From contig NXFV01000237.1 of assembly GCA_002803225.1 (NCBI GenBank), forward strand, positions 1-62,966: a stretch of DNA of 62,966 bases, in the 5' to 3' direction. The notes beneath the pieces were generated by a model. The model had not been told where the DNA came from and searched no databases. It saw only the letters and a list, made by a program, of their open reading frames with translations. The position numbers were made by a program, and so were the translations under genes. Each line of letters opens with the position of its first letter. The first letter of the stretch is position 1. Below, piece by piece: positions 35,946 to 46,512 of the stretch. Source of the DNA: Gamarada debralockiae (Eukaryota > Ascomycota > Leotiomycetes > Helotiales > Hyphodiscaceae).

Positions 35946-36557
35946 GTCTCGTGAAGTTCACGAGAAACTTGATATGTTTGAGCGACAGGCGATTGATCCC
36001 CACTTAAGCAGCACGCACACAAATTGATACCAGATAACTGACATCCCTGCGAGGCCGTAGTAATATGGGAGTATGCCGGTACATCATGAAAATCTCAACA
36101 CAAAATAACATTATTCTATTCCTAACCCTCTAATCCCATATCCAAAACTTTTCTAATTCCTATCCCTATAATATATTCTAGTGAATTTTTGAAGGGGTTT
36201 TACTAATCATGCTTTAATTATCGTCAAACACCCCTTTGCTCTTTTTATAACACGAGCTTTTGCCACCTTAACATTGTTCTTATAACTCGAAATTCTAGCA
36301 GTGTTAGCAATAAGTAATTTACTTAGTTTACGAGCGTTTTGCTTAAAATTTTACTTAAGAAGGGGCGGTAGGTTTTCACCCAGGTAGCTGGGAATGAATA
36401 AAGCGCTTTCGGCTATATTTGCAGCCATACTGTAGCTGACGAGTTGTGCCTGCAGTCCCGGCCTCAGGCACAAAAGACATAATGGGGTATGCCACGTGAC
36501 TACGCGGTGCCCATTCGAGCCAAGTGAAAGAACTTCCTACAGCCAAGCCAGTTTCTC

Positions 36558-36596
36558 GCAAGCGACTATACTGTACAGTACTGTACAGTCACTTGC
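36558..36596. repeat. 39-base imperfect palindrome
   Basis: The core tactgtacagtactgtaca is both a tandem duplication of ctgtacagta and self-complementary, and the flanks gcaag...cttgc extend the symmetry to 39 bases with a few mismatches. It could be joined terminal inverted repeats of a small element or a regulatory site. Confidence 0.55.
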
Positions 36597-36659
36597 AAAA
36601 TCAGCTTCCACTCGAATCCAGCCCGCCCCACAACATGTGCCTTATCAAATCTAGTTAGG

Positions 36660-36898
36660 CGCAAAATTGCTTAGTCGAGAACTGTCTCAGACCACGTGTA
36701 GAGTCATACTCTAAACCAAACCTTTTGGGTATCTTACCTCTATTACCTCAATTATTAAGACCTTAATCCAAGAGGAGTCTAGTCCTACTAAACCTTTGCC
36801 CTCTACAGCACTAGATTGTCGCGGATGTCGACAGCACTTCTGCATCACGTGCGAATGTATAACTGACTTAAAACATTCCTTCGCAAAATTGCTTAGTC
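36660..36898. repeat. Direct repeat, two copies of 17 bases
   Basis: cgcaaaattgcttagtc occurs at 36660-36676 and again at 36882-36898, identical, with start-to-start spacing of 222 bases. It may mark a local duplication or short terminal repeats of a relic element. Confidence 0.55.
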
Positions 36899-37175
36899 AG
36901 AATTCCCGCGTCTCACTTTTCCGTAGCGGCCTAACACCTGTCTCGGCCTATTTGTGCTGGAACGGACGAACACCAAACGCACCAAACGTGTCCATACCAC
37001 TTCACAACTATCCAGTACAGTTATGTCCGAGTTTCTATATACGTACCGTTATTCTCCGCTTCCCCTGGGGACTGACATTCGCTTGCTTCGGCTAATGCCA
37101 CATAAAGACGGGACTGCGCATATATAATGACAGCTCTTCGACTACTCTCTACAGGAATCGGGCAAAAGGACCCAT

Positions 37176-37600
37176 TTATACGAAGCTTTATTCTATGTAT
37201 AGGGCAGTTTGGACAAGCCTCAGTCTATCTCTGTAGATCAGTATAACTTTCCTGTCACATAAACCTTCACGTGACGCTATAACGTCTTCGAGATCGCTTT
37301 ATTGAACGAATTAAATGGGTAGATGCTGTTAGTATCAATCAAGCAGATTTGAAAGAGCAGGGTCTCCAGGTTCAGCTTATGGCGAAGATCTACAGTAAAG
37401 CAAACCGCGTGATCGTTTAGTTTGAAGAGACGGAACCGGATAGTAATCAAGCACTCGAGGATATACGCCTTGCTGCCAATGAGGAGTCTACAGAGCACTC
37501 AAAAAAGGAAATACAACTCCAGCTCCTTCATTTGTTCCAGCTCAAGCCGTTTAAACAAAACCTTAGCTGCTTTGGCTCTAAAAAAGCCCCGTCGAAATGG
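37176..37600 (+). pseudogene. HET-domain gene relic with RIP-like stop codons
   Basis: The conserved HET blocks can still be read: YEALFYV, stop, GSLDKPQSISVDQYNF at 37179-37250, then, one frame over, RDRFIERIKWVDAVSINQAD and QVQLMAKIYSKANRVIV, stop, FEE up to 37430 and on to about 37540. In live HET proteins these blocks read YEALSYVWG, WVDAICINQ and VIVWLGE. The first stop is TAG where Trp (TGG) is expected. The second block has TAG TTT GAA where Trp-Leu-Gly is expected, and each of those three codons is explained by one C-to-T or G-to-A change. HET domains trigger cell death on nonself fusion; this copy is dead. The intact HET gene at 37699 lies just downstream on the other strand. Confidence 0.78.
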
Positions 37601-37698
37601 TGTCGGACGGCCCCGAACCATTATATCTCTGATGTTGGATGAGAAAAGAAAGATATATTAGGATTGTGTGGGGATCATCCACATCAAGATGTTATTTC

Positions 37699-39658
37699 CT
37701 AGATCAATTTAAGTGAAATCCGCTCCTGGCCTCGAAACGGATTATCATCCACAAGCCTACATGATCCCATGCCCACGCGAGCATATCCATCATTCCTAGG
37801 AGATCGAACCAGCATGAGGAATTGCGCTGTGTGTTGTTTGAGTCCTGACACCTCCAGTTCATCTTTATCGAGATACTGTTCAAAATGTACCCATTCAGAA
37901 GTTACTAACACCTCCAAACATTGGATCTCCTTACTGGACGGGGCTTCGCCATCAAACCAGAGTTGTGCATGACGCAGGTGATCCTTGTGTATCATCGGAC
38001 CTTCCACTTCCAGCTCAACTTGGAGAACATTAGACGTCAGCGGGGTTGCCACCCACTTGAGAACTGGCTCTTTGGTTAATCTTAACGATGTTCTTTGCTC
38101 ACCATTATAGTCACAGGCCAGCTCAACAGGTCCGTCAATCGATATCCAAGACCAGGAAGGAATATTTGGTAGAGCTTCTTCAGAGACCCGTAGCACCGGG
38201 GATTTGACCCTCCAAAGTAGGCCGAAGGGGAAACTGCTTCTCCACAATCCAAGTAGAGGAGTGTCGTTGAAAAGTTTCCCATATTTGGCTGTCACACCAG
38301 CAAGAGCCGCTAGTTTGTCCTTAAGCTTTGTAAGCTGGCAGCTGGAGTACCCCTCGACCACCGGTTTCCACTTCTCGTATAGATCTGCGCGGTGCTTTCC
38401 GGGGTATAACTCGTTCGAATCTGACGAGATCCGAGGAATAGCTAACCTATCCCATATCAAAATCCCATCCTCGGTCGTAATGCGTTCCCTGCACTCCCAG
38501 ACCAGTTGGTCCTTGAAGAAATGCACGATCCTACGCGATAGAAGCCTTTCCTGGAGAACCCACCCTCGTCGGTTGAGTGGACTGCCGTTGATATGTTCCT
38601 CGACTTCATATTTGACATCTTCTAAGCAGGCGTGTAAGAGTTGTCCATTAGAATGAAGCGCCGCGGCGGACTGCCATTTAAAGAAGTTCCAGGACTCTGC
38701 CCAATGGAAAAGCCCGCCGTTGCAGTTGCTGGAATCCGTCGCCGCAAAGGTTATCTCGGCGTCTTCAAACACAGTCCCCATATTGGCCGCCTCAGACTCC
38801 CAGTCGCCTTGATCGTCTTGGATTATACATAGGGCATCGATCCAGAGGTATCGAAATCCGAGTTCTCTGGTGGCTTCGATAGCATGTTCAAAGGTCTTGG
38901 GTAAGGTCTCTCCACTGACTAGGAGACGATTCTGTCTATCCTTGTAGTTTTTTCTCGTGGTTTTGATCGTAGGTTCAACGCCCCAGCAGTAGCTCAGGGC
39001 GACATATGAGCCTTCTGTCCCATGCTCGGGAACGTGAAGCTTGAATAAGTCCACATCGACTATCCGTTTAGGTAGAATCGACTTCTTGCTTTCACAGGTC
39101 GCGTGTTTGTTACAGTCGATTAACCATTTTTTGATGACCGAGAGGTCATTCTGCTGGTTGGGATCCCTGCCAGTGCTACGGTGCCAGATGTGTCTTGGGG
39201 GGACGGTTTCCAGGTCTAACCGTATTCAATCGAACTTTCATGTCTTAAGACGGGGAATTTCTTACACTTGGAACCAGACTTTTCAGGCAAGATTGCAACA
39301 ACCTTTCCATCGCGAGTGTTTCCACCAAAACCAGATTTAGCCGTAGAAAGCTGAAAGGCACCTCTTGAGAAAACGGATAGAAGTTGCTAAAGGCCCGCAC
39401 CTCGATTTGAGTTGACTTCAACCGAGCTATTTCGTGCGGCTCCATGAACAAAGAACTATATTTCGGGTAGTTCAGCGACCGACTGGATGACTCTTTCAAA
39501 GACAGATAGAGTAATTTGCATAACTGGCATGTATCGGCGGAGGCTTTGAGCTGCTCTATGCCGGGGTGGTGCTTATATAACTGATCCTGCCCACCAACAT
39601 TTTCAACTTTGTTAAGCAAATTATGACAAAGCCCGCAGAGATTATCTCTTTCTGCCAT
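37699..39658 (-). CDS. HET-domain protein (heterokaryon incompatibility type)
   Basis: Exons 39658-39268 and 39215-37699, joined across a 52-nt intron with a weak gtgtaa donor, give 635 residues. The N-terminal 70 residues carry paired cysteines (CGLCHNLLNK and CQLCKLLYLSL), common in this HET subtype. The HET domain starts near residue 200: YVALSYCWG, then YLWIDALCIIQDDQGDWESE near 253 and RGWVLQERLLSRRIVHF near 350. HET proteins act in nonself recognition after hyphal fusion, where the domain induces cell death, probably through a TIR-like fold. The 280 residues after the domain have no recognisable recognition module, so what activates it is unknown. It lies between two paralogues of a small hydrophilic protein. 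Confidence 0.9.
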
Positions 39659-40685
39659 TCTGACCGAAGTGGTCGGCGTACCAGACTCGAGAGGTTTTTA
39701 GTAGCTGCTGTTAGCTTGTTCCACGAAGGGAGAGTCTCTAGAAATTAAAGCACATCTTCCTCGTCTTTTGGACCAAAGCTTATGTAGGGCATCAATGCAT
39801 GGCTACCCAGTGAATAATGACTAATCGCTTTGATTCAATCTGAAGTTCATAGGTTCGCAGGCCGCGAATTGAAGGCCCAGATGATGCTATAAAAAATGTC
39901 TACCTACAATCCAGTAGTGCTGTTCAACATCGAGATTGAATGGCGACTAAAGAAGTCGCTTGAAGCCTTGGGCTACATATTTACACCTACCTCCATCTCC
40001 AGCCACTTTTAGCCTGAGGCCTCAAGCTTAGAAAACAGCAAATATAGCCTAGCAGCATTTCTCAAGTGCAGACCACCTGTTTCTCGAGCTCAAAACTTTA
40101 CTCCTTTTTTGAAACAAAGCAAATGTCGTAAGTCAGTTAGAACTGCTTTCATTTAACATTACTAGAGTTTTGAGCTTCAAGAACATCACTGAGGCACGGA
40201 CAAAACGTGGCGCAAAGAACCAAGGTACAAGATAAGTGATAATTAAATACGTAATTAATAAGCCTCAGTTATATAAGTTCAGAGCATTACGAATGCAAGA
40301 ACATTATTTCGTGTTGAGATATTTGTAATTTAGTCAAATATTCAGTTGTACTACGGGACTTTCACCTCACAGGGATGTCGGTTACCAATAAAAATATGAT
40401 AGCAATTCAAGATTTGGGTGAGAAATGTATTTCCGAATCATACGTGCTTATAAGATTAAAGCATTCTGACATCTGTGGCAAAGTCGTGATGATGTCAAGT
40501 CCCTCCACCCCTCCACCCCTCCACCCCACCACTACGACATGATGACAGAATTTCACTCCATAAACTGTAGATACATAAGTACATATCTTTCCCTTGGAAT
40601 TTGTAATAATTATCGAATTCAAAAGCTTGAAACTCAATTTCATTCTAAAGTCAATTAATTTTCAAACTCAAAGTACTGCATCCAA
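39659..40685. other. Intergenic, no gene seen
   Basis: Upstream region of the HET gene and of paralogue B. A period-8 ctccaccc-type tandem of about three units lies at 40502-40528, in the likely leader of the gene at 40686. Nothing else stands out. Confidence 0.45.
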
Positions 40686-41340
40686 ATGTCGAACACAGGA
40701 CTCGGATCTTCCGACGCGGGATTGACAGACAGTACTTCTTCCTTCTCCCTTCCCAGTCCCTATACCACTCTCCTCCAAACCCACATTTCACTAACACCCC
40801 CACCAGATTCAGTAGGAGGCACATATTCCAACAATCCCGCGAACGCCTCAGGTGGCGAGTCCAACGCCAGCGCACCCTACGAAGACACAGGCGTGAGCCA
40901 ATACGGCAACAACGTCGAGTCCACCACTAGCGGAACAGCGGGTGAAGATGGGATCAAGAGAGGTGGTGGCGTGAAGGGTGTTGCGGCTGCGGTGCATGGG
41001 GCGGGGGAGAAGATTCGGGGGACGTTTAATAAGGGCGTTGATAGTGCCTTCCACGAAGTAAGACCTCCTCTCTGTTCCATTCCCCCCCCCCCGGGGACCT
41101 CTGCTTCCGTATTCTTGCATTCGATTTCTGGAAGAGGGAGAAATTGGTGGGAATGGATAGATGCTAAGTGGTGAACAGAATTCCGGCGTAGCGAAGAATG
41201 ATAGGATTGCGAGTGATGGGGATAATGAGATAAATACGGGGAACTTCAGCACGAGTACTAAGAACCGCGAAGGTGCTTTGCCGGGGAGTGATTATGAGAG
41301 CAGAGCTGCGCAGGCGAATACGGATTTGAACAGAGAGTAA
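40686..41340 (+). CDS. Hydrophilic protein, paralogue B
   Basis: Exons 40686-41057 and 41179-41340 with a phase-0 junction after His-Glu encode 177 residues. Residues about 95-124 hold GVKGVAAAVHGAGEKIRGTF and NKGVDSAFHE, the same block as in the protein at 34868; the second exon has INTGNFSTSTKNREGALPG, also shared. The N-terminal part is shorter and less repetitive than in paralogue A. The matching intron position makes common descent certain in my view. The intron contains a run of ten C at about 41085-41094. No signal peptide, no known enzyme motif; function unknown. Confidence 0.75.
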
Positions 41341-41748
41341 GAGGTGACGTAAAGAATAGGAGATGGAAATGGAAATGGGTTGAGGGGGACATGTAAAGTA
41401 TATATGTTTGAATATGGAACGGAGAGCAACACAGTATGAATATTCTCGAAACTGGTCGAATTTAGTACCTCTGAAAAGAGCTCCATAGTTTCTAGCTTGA
41501 AGCAATTATGAAGGGTGGGTGAGTTTTGAGTGAAATTAAATTTTGACGGTATGAAAACCACTCCGTTTCTGACGTCAGCTTGAATCACGATGTCCAAGGA
41601 AAGAAATGAGCGCAATCCGACTTGCATTTCATAATATGTATCAACAGTCAACGAGTAACTACGGCCAGCGCACGCTTCCTTTGCATGTATCCGATCAACG
41701 CAGGGCAATTTTTTCTTCCTCCCACCCTCCCATCAAACGAAGAACAAT
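41341..41748. other. Convergent intergenic region
   Basis: Lies between the ends of paralogue B (plus) and transaldolase (minus) and should hold both 3-prime ends. No gene is seen. Confidence 0.45.
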
Positions 41749-43130
41749 TTATGCAGCCTGGAGCTTCTTCTTCAGGTCCTCCTTGAGCGTGACGGCATCA
41801 GCAGCAAACTTGCTGATACCCTCACGCAACTTCTCAACAGCCATGGCATCCTCGTTGAAATCGAATCGGAAATCGGCTTCGTTGTCGATGTATGCCTTCT
41901 TGGGGATGTTCAGGCTCTTGGCTCCTGCGGCGTCGAGCTTCTTGGGAACGGGATCGGAGGAGTTCATCAATTCTTCGAGAAGATTGGGCTGCACATCATA
42001 TGAGCTCTGATTCAGGTTCTGATTTCAGCGTAAGAATTTCAACGTACCGAGATTGTGAGGTAATCGCAGCCAGCCAACTCCGTAATCTCGCCAACGCTTC
42101 GGAATGAAGCACCCATGACAATGGTTGGGTAGTCATACTTCTTGTAGTAGTCAAAGATGGCCTTGACGGAAGCAACTCCTGGGTCCTCCTCCTTGGAGTA
42201 GGTCTTTCCGGTCTTCGCCTTGTACCAATCCAGGATACGGCCGACGAAGGGAGAGATGAGGAAAGCTCCAGCCTCCGCACCAGCAATGGCTTGAGCTTGA
42301 GAGAACATGAGGGTCAAGTTGCAGTTGATTTGGTGATCGCGTTGGAGAATGCGGGCAGCTTGGATACCCTCCCATGTTGAAGCGATCTTGATGAGGACGC
42401 GGGACTTGTCGATACCGATGGATTTGTAGAGCTATGAGCCATTCATCAGTCAAATTCTCATTTCTCACTGGTCCCTAGTGCAAAGTAGGGAAACTCACCT
42501 CGATGATGTGAAGAGCCTTGTCAACTGATCCTTTGGTGGTGAACGAGAATCGGGCATCGACCTCAGTGGAAACCTTTCCTGGAACAATCTTCAAGATCTC
42601 CTTTCCGAATTCAACCAAGAGACGGTCAAGTGCGGCATCGACTTGTTCGTCCAAACTGCCGCCGTGTTGTTTACCGTAGGCAACGGCGATATCGACGAGA
42701 GGGGCATATTCGGGTTTCTTGGCAGCGGCGAGGATGAGGGAAGGGTTGGTGGTAGCGTCTTGGGGCTTGTATTTGCCGATGGCTGAAATTTGTCAGTATT
42801 CTATTTGGGAAATCGATTATGAGGGTCGACGAGGAGGCTCGAGATGAGTTGGGGGGTGGGGTAGCTTACAAGCAAAGTCACCTGTAAAAGCCTTGTTAGC
42901 TTCAATTTCGAGCAGAGGGATGAAGTGGTAGCTTACCAGAGTCACTGACGACAATCTACATCGGAGCAGACAGTTAGCAATCTCGGTCTCGTCTTCATTG
43001 CGATACTTCGTTACGATCTTGCTATCAAACAATAACTGTCTCAACAGATGGCAGGTTTCCGGCATCTCCGACTAGGAAAGGGAGAACTTACGGTGCCAGT
43101 GGCTTTCAATTGTTCTAAAGAGTTTGACAT
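41749..43130 (-). CDS. TAL1: Transaldolase
   Basis: Six exons, 43130-43092, 42955-42937, 42881-42870, 42782-42499, 42431-42048 and 41988-41749, give 325 residues, the usual length. The Schiff-base lysine lies in [17 protein letters not shown], and [37 protein letters not shown] and [10 protein letters not shown] are typical. The enzyme moves a dihydroxyacetone unit between sugar phosphates in the non-oxidative pentose phosphate pathway, in the cytosol. Exons 2 and 3 are only 19 and 12 nt, but together they encode IVVSDSGDFA, which is needed to match the family, and their splice sites are strong. There is no sign of damage. Confidence 0.97.
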
Positions 43131-43442
43131 GATTGCGGTGATTGATTTGGGTATCTTTAAAAGTGTCGTGGAATGGGTAGAAGAAGTTGTGGTGGGTGAG
43201 GCAAAGTTTTTAAATGGTTGAGGGCGACAGATCTCCGGAGTTCTTTTTAAGGACCCCTCCCCTCCCTCGATCGCAGCTATCGTCATACCTTAGTGGGCTG
43301 TTGGCATCCTTACTAAGCAGCCTGGCATTAAGACTGGAAATTTAACAGTTTGATTTCCAGCTAGGGTAGCTTCTGGTTCGCAAATAAAAATATAATCGAC
43401 ATTTAGGTATTTTTACACTAATCAATCCCAATTTTTCCGATC

Positions 43443-43562
43443 AGTTTGGAAGAGAACGTACCTCTCATGAGCTGATTCTGTTGGAAAGTAACTCTACCGA
43501 TCAGGGAGGGGCATCCCACTTCTTGCATCTTTGGTTCATCCGGGTCACCTTTCCGTCTCTAA
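43443..43562. repeat. Dispersed repeat, copy A (less mutated)
   Basis: About 118 bases starting agtttggaagagaacgtacc match 54539-54657 on the same strand. Most differences between the copies are C-to-T or G-to-A with copy B on the mutated side. Neither copy codes for anything recognisable. Confidence 0.7.
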
Positions 43563-45157
43563 GGCCCCGAGCACCGGAAATCCTCGGGCAACAGTCGTCC
43601 GCGACCTCGAGTCTGGATGGTTTCTCTCTGTCATCAAAGGAGGGACATGTTATTCAGCCTTAATCATCGCACTTTCCTTTTCGGAATATTTGGGAGAACC
43701 TGAGCGGCCCGAGCGGGGAATACGTTTCAGACTTCCGCTGCAATTTCCATCTCGAGCAAAAACGTGGGGTGTATTTTTAGCCTGAGATAAGGAGACGTGA
43801 TGTGGCGACAGTGGTGCGCATTTATCATCTCCTAGATACCCCACCAGCATTCGAGCTCGTCCTAGCCATGCAATGACCTCAGCTGCATATCCGTTCTCTG
43901 GGAACGTATTCAACTAACGGTCTTTCTATCTTAGGTTTTTGTAATTTATTTTTTATTTTTATTTTTATTTTATATTTTTTTCCGAAATTCGTACATGTCA
44001 AGTTTCGCCATCGTCCAAAGACTAGAGTCATGCCTCTCCACCTTCCAGCGATTATTATTCAATCTCCATCAACATCATCGACGACTAGTCTGTATCCACT
44101 CCTTTCTTTCCATCACTGTACCTGCAAATTATTTGAATTGAGGCCAAACCTTCCTCCCCCACGTCATGATCACCGCAACGGTCCTCCTCATCGCACGATC
44201 CAAAAGAACAACTCCAAAAGAAACGTGATTAAGAGCACGAAGTCGGCGAGCTCAAAACATCATCGTCTGTCACAGAACTGGCATGAGAGATCGGGGTCGA
44301 CGAGGAGATGGAAGAGCACCTTGAACGAATCAAAGATGTGGAGTTGGATGGTAATCCGAGGCGGAGTTAAGTGCGAGGTGAGAGGGTTGTTATGAATCGG
44401 TCACCAATCTCAGCGGGAACTCCGTCCATTGGAAGTTGAGTATATTTGGCATTTGTTTGTCGCATATTTTATTTTAGCAAAATTATGGAGAGGTGCGAGA
44501 TGCGAACGGCGAGGACGGCGAATGATGTCGCGATTCCATCTCCGTGTAGCTTTCTCATTCACAAGTGTTGAGAACGAGTAGAAACACTCTAATTGCACAA
44601 TAAGTCTAAGTAACAATAAATTGCATTGGATGCCCTAGCACAGCACACATATGCGCTCTCTTTCGAGAAATAGAACACCAGCCCGTGCTGTTAAAATTCA
44701 GCTACATTCAAGGGTTCTTCGGCGATTAGCCAATTTTCGACATCGACATTGGCGACTGGTGGATCATGAAGCTAGTAGGCTCCTTGAGCCTGATTTAAAA
44801 TCTGTTGCTGCTGCTAATACGTCTGATTCCACGGCTACGCCGCATTTTAAGTAGCATTATTCGCATTCATCTGACCCTCAGCGAGAGCTCTTGACTTCCT
44901 CATCCTCAAAAACTCAATCCTCCCCGCCCACGACGATATGGATTTCGAGCTCCTGCACCCGGCAAAATTCCAGACGATGAACACCACACCTACGATCTCC
45001 CCTCCAACCCGACAAAGTGGCATGCCTACAGGATTGATACCATTGGCGTCGAAACATCTGTCATCTGTGGAAAGGACGAGAGTTCCGGTTACAATACGAT
45101 GCCGAGGATGAGAGGATTGCGCAGTTGATGTTGAATGATTAGTTCATTTTGAGGGTT

Positions 45158-45233
45158 TGGGAATGTGTTGGTGCTGTGGGAATGTGTTGGTGCTGTGGGA
45201 ATGTGTTGGTGCTGTGGGAATGTGTTGGTGCTG
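45158..45233. repeat. Perfect 19-base tandem repeat, four units
   Basis: The unit tgggaatgtgttggtgctg is repeated four times without a mismatch. The adjacent bases do not continue it, and I see no promoter or gene role for it. Such an array is likely to vary in copy number. Confidence 0.9.
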
Positions 45234-46512
45234 AAGCAATGACTGGCGCGGAAGTCCGTGAGAGGTGCGTCGCAACAATTGTGATGGCTGCAAACTTACA
45301 GTGGATACAAGTCGACTTAGAGGAAGCTGATGTAGAAGCGGAGGTGTGCCTAATAAATTAGAATGCCAAGTACCTGGGGAATTACATACTTTTCAGGACG
45401 CTGCGTCTGGATAATTCTCCACCTACTTGAACATTTCATCAATGCATCTTCAAAGGCCAGAATGTGGTGGCTATGTCTTTCCTTCCTCTTTCAATTGAAT
45501 AATTTAAACCTTCATATGTATTTCAGACTGTGCTATGGAGCATTCTCCATCTACTTGAACATCTTCAAAGGCTCGAAAGTGGTGGCTATGGATTTCCTTC
45601 TTTCAGTTGAATGCTGTGTTAGTGAAAGCGGTTTTCTGGGAACTTGACGCCACATTCCTAGGAAACAGCCACCCCGACTACGAAGATGCGGAAATAAGGA
45701 GAGTGTTTTTCATCTAGAAATACGACGCCAAATGTAGGATCCTGAGAACAAGTGCAAGTCAGTTTTTCATTATTTGGCCGTGTTTAAAGCCTCAAGCGAG
45801 AGTTGAAGTTAAGGAGGCAAATATATTTTCTTCTTGCTATGGCAGGGAACCTTGAATGTGTCTGCTGTAGGTAAACCGAATCTAGCGATTACCAGAAGCC
45901 CGACACATTCACTCTCTAATGATACACCAACAGATTAATACGACATCCCCGGGTATTGTCTCAAACCACAATTCGTATACATCTTTCGCGGAAAAAAAAA
46001 TATATATTTGAGACAAGCGAGCCTGTGGCTTGCGTCGAAAGCGTCCAGATGTGGCCGGTACCGTTCTCGGTCCAATCCAGGTGCTTTTAAGGCTTCAGCC
46101 TTACTTACTGCTTTCAGCTTGCCAACCAATCTCCACTCTCCCGAAGCGAATGTGGATAACGCTAGAGGTAGCTGAGGGTAGTACAGATTGAAATAATTAT
46201 GCCAACAGTCGACGAGTGTTGAATCGCGAGGTCGAGAAGAAGGCCTCATTTCAGTATGGCTTGCAAGTATCATGCTGGAGATACTGGAGCTGGCCCGTTA
46301 ATTGAAGTCGCCGCTAATCTGTTCGTCTTTGGCCCTTGCTTTTCCATCGAGGTAAAAGGACATATATCGAGGTCTTTCAAACCTCCAAATAGAACCTAGT
46401 CCCCCGCAGTAATTTTCTATCAATCATTGTGAAGAATTTCATCACCCTTGACCGCGATTGTTTTGGAATCCCATCTCATCGACCATCTTACCAAGTATAA
46501 TCCAGCCTCGCA

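Larger units (their letters stand above)
35946..37175. other. Gene-free, AT-rich stretch with repeats
   Basis: Positions 36100-36360 are AT-rich with many near-palindromic words. A 39-base imperfect palindrome lies at 36558-36596, and a perfect 17-base direct repeat at 36660-36676 and 36882-36898. No frame is convincing. The region reads like decayed mobile DNA in front of the HET relic. Confidence 0.4.
43131..46512. other. Long gene-poor stretch with repeats
   Basis: Holds the transaldolase promoter, one copy of a dispersed repeat (43443-43562), an AT-only low-complexity run at about 43935-43982, and a 19-base tandem repeat (45158-45233). A frame near 44931-45110 reads RYGFRAPAPGKIPDDEHH and TKWHAYRIDTIGVETSVIC and could be part of a lost gene, which I cannot name. 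No intact gene is seen. Confidence 0.4.

Noticed and set aside
44030..44395. 121-codon plus-strand frame
   Set aside because: Basic and His/Ser-rich composition without order or motif, in decayed DNA.
45158..45233. CRISPR-like array
   Set aside because: Units are directly adjacent with no spacers, and the genome is fungal; it is a simple tandem repeat.
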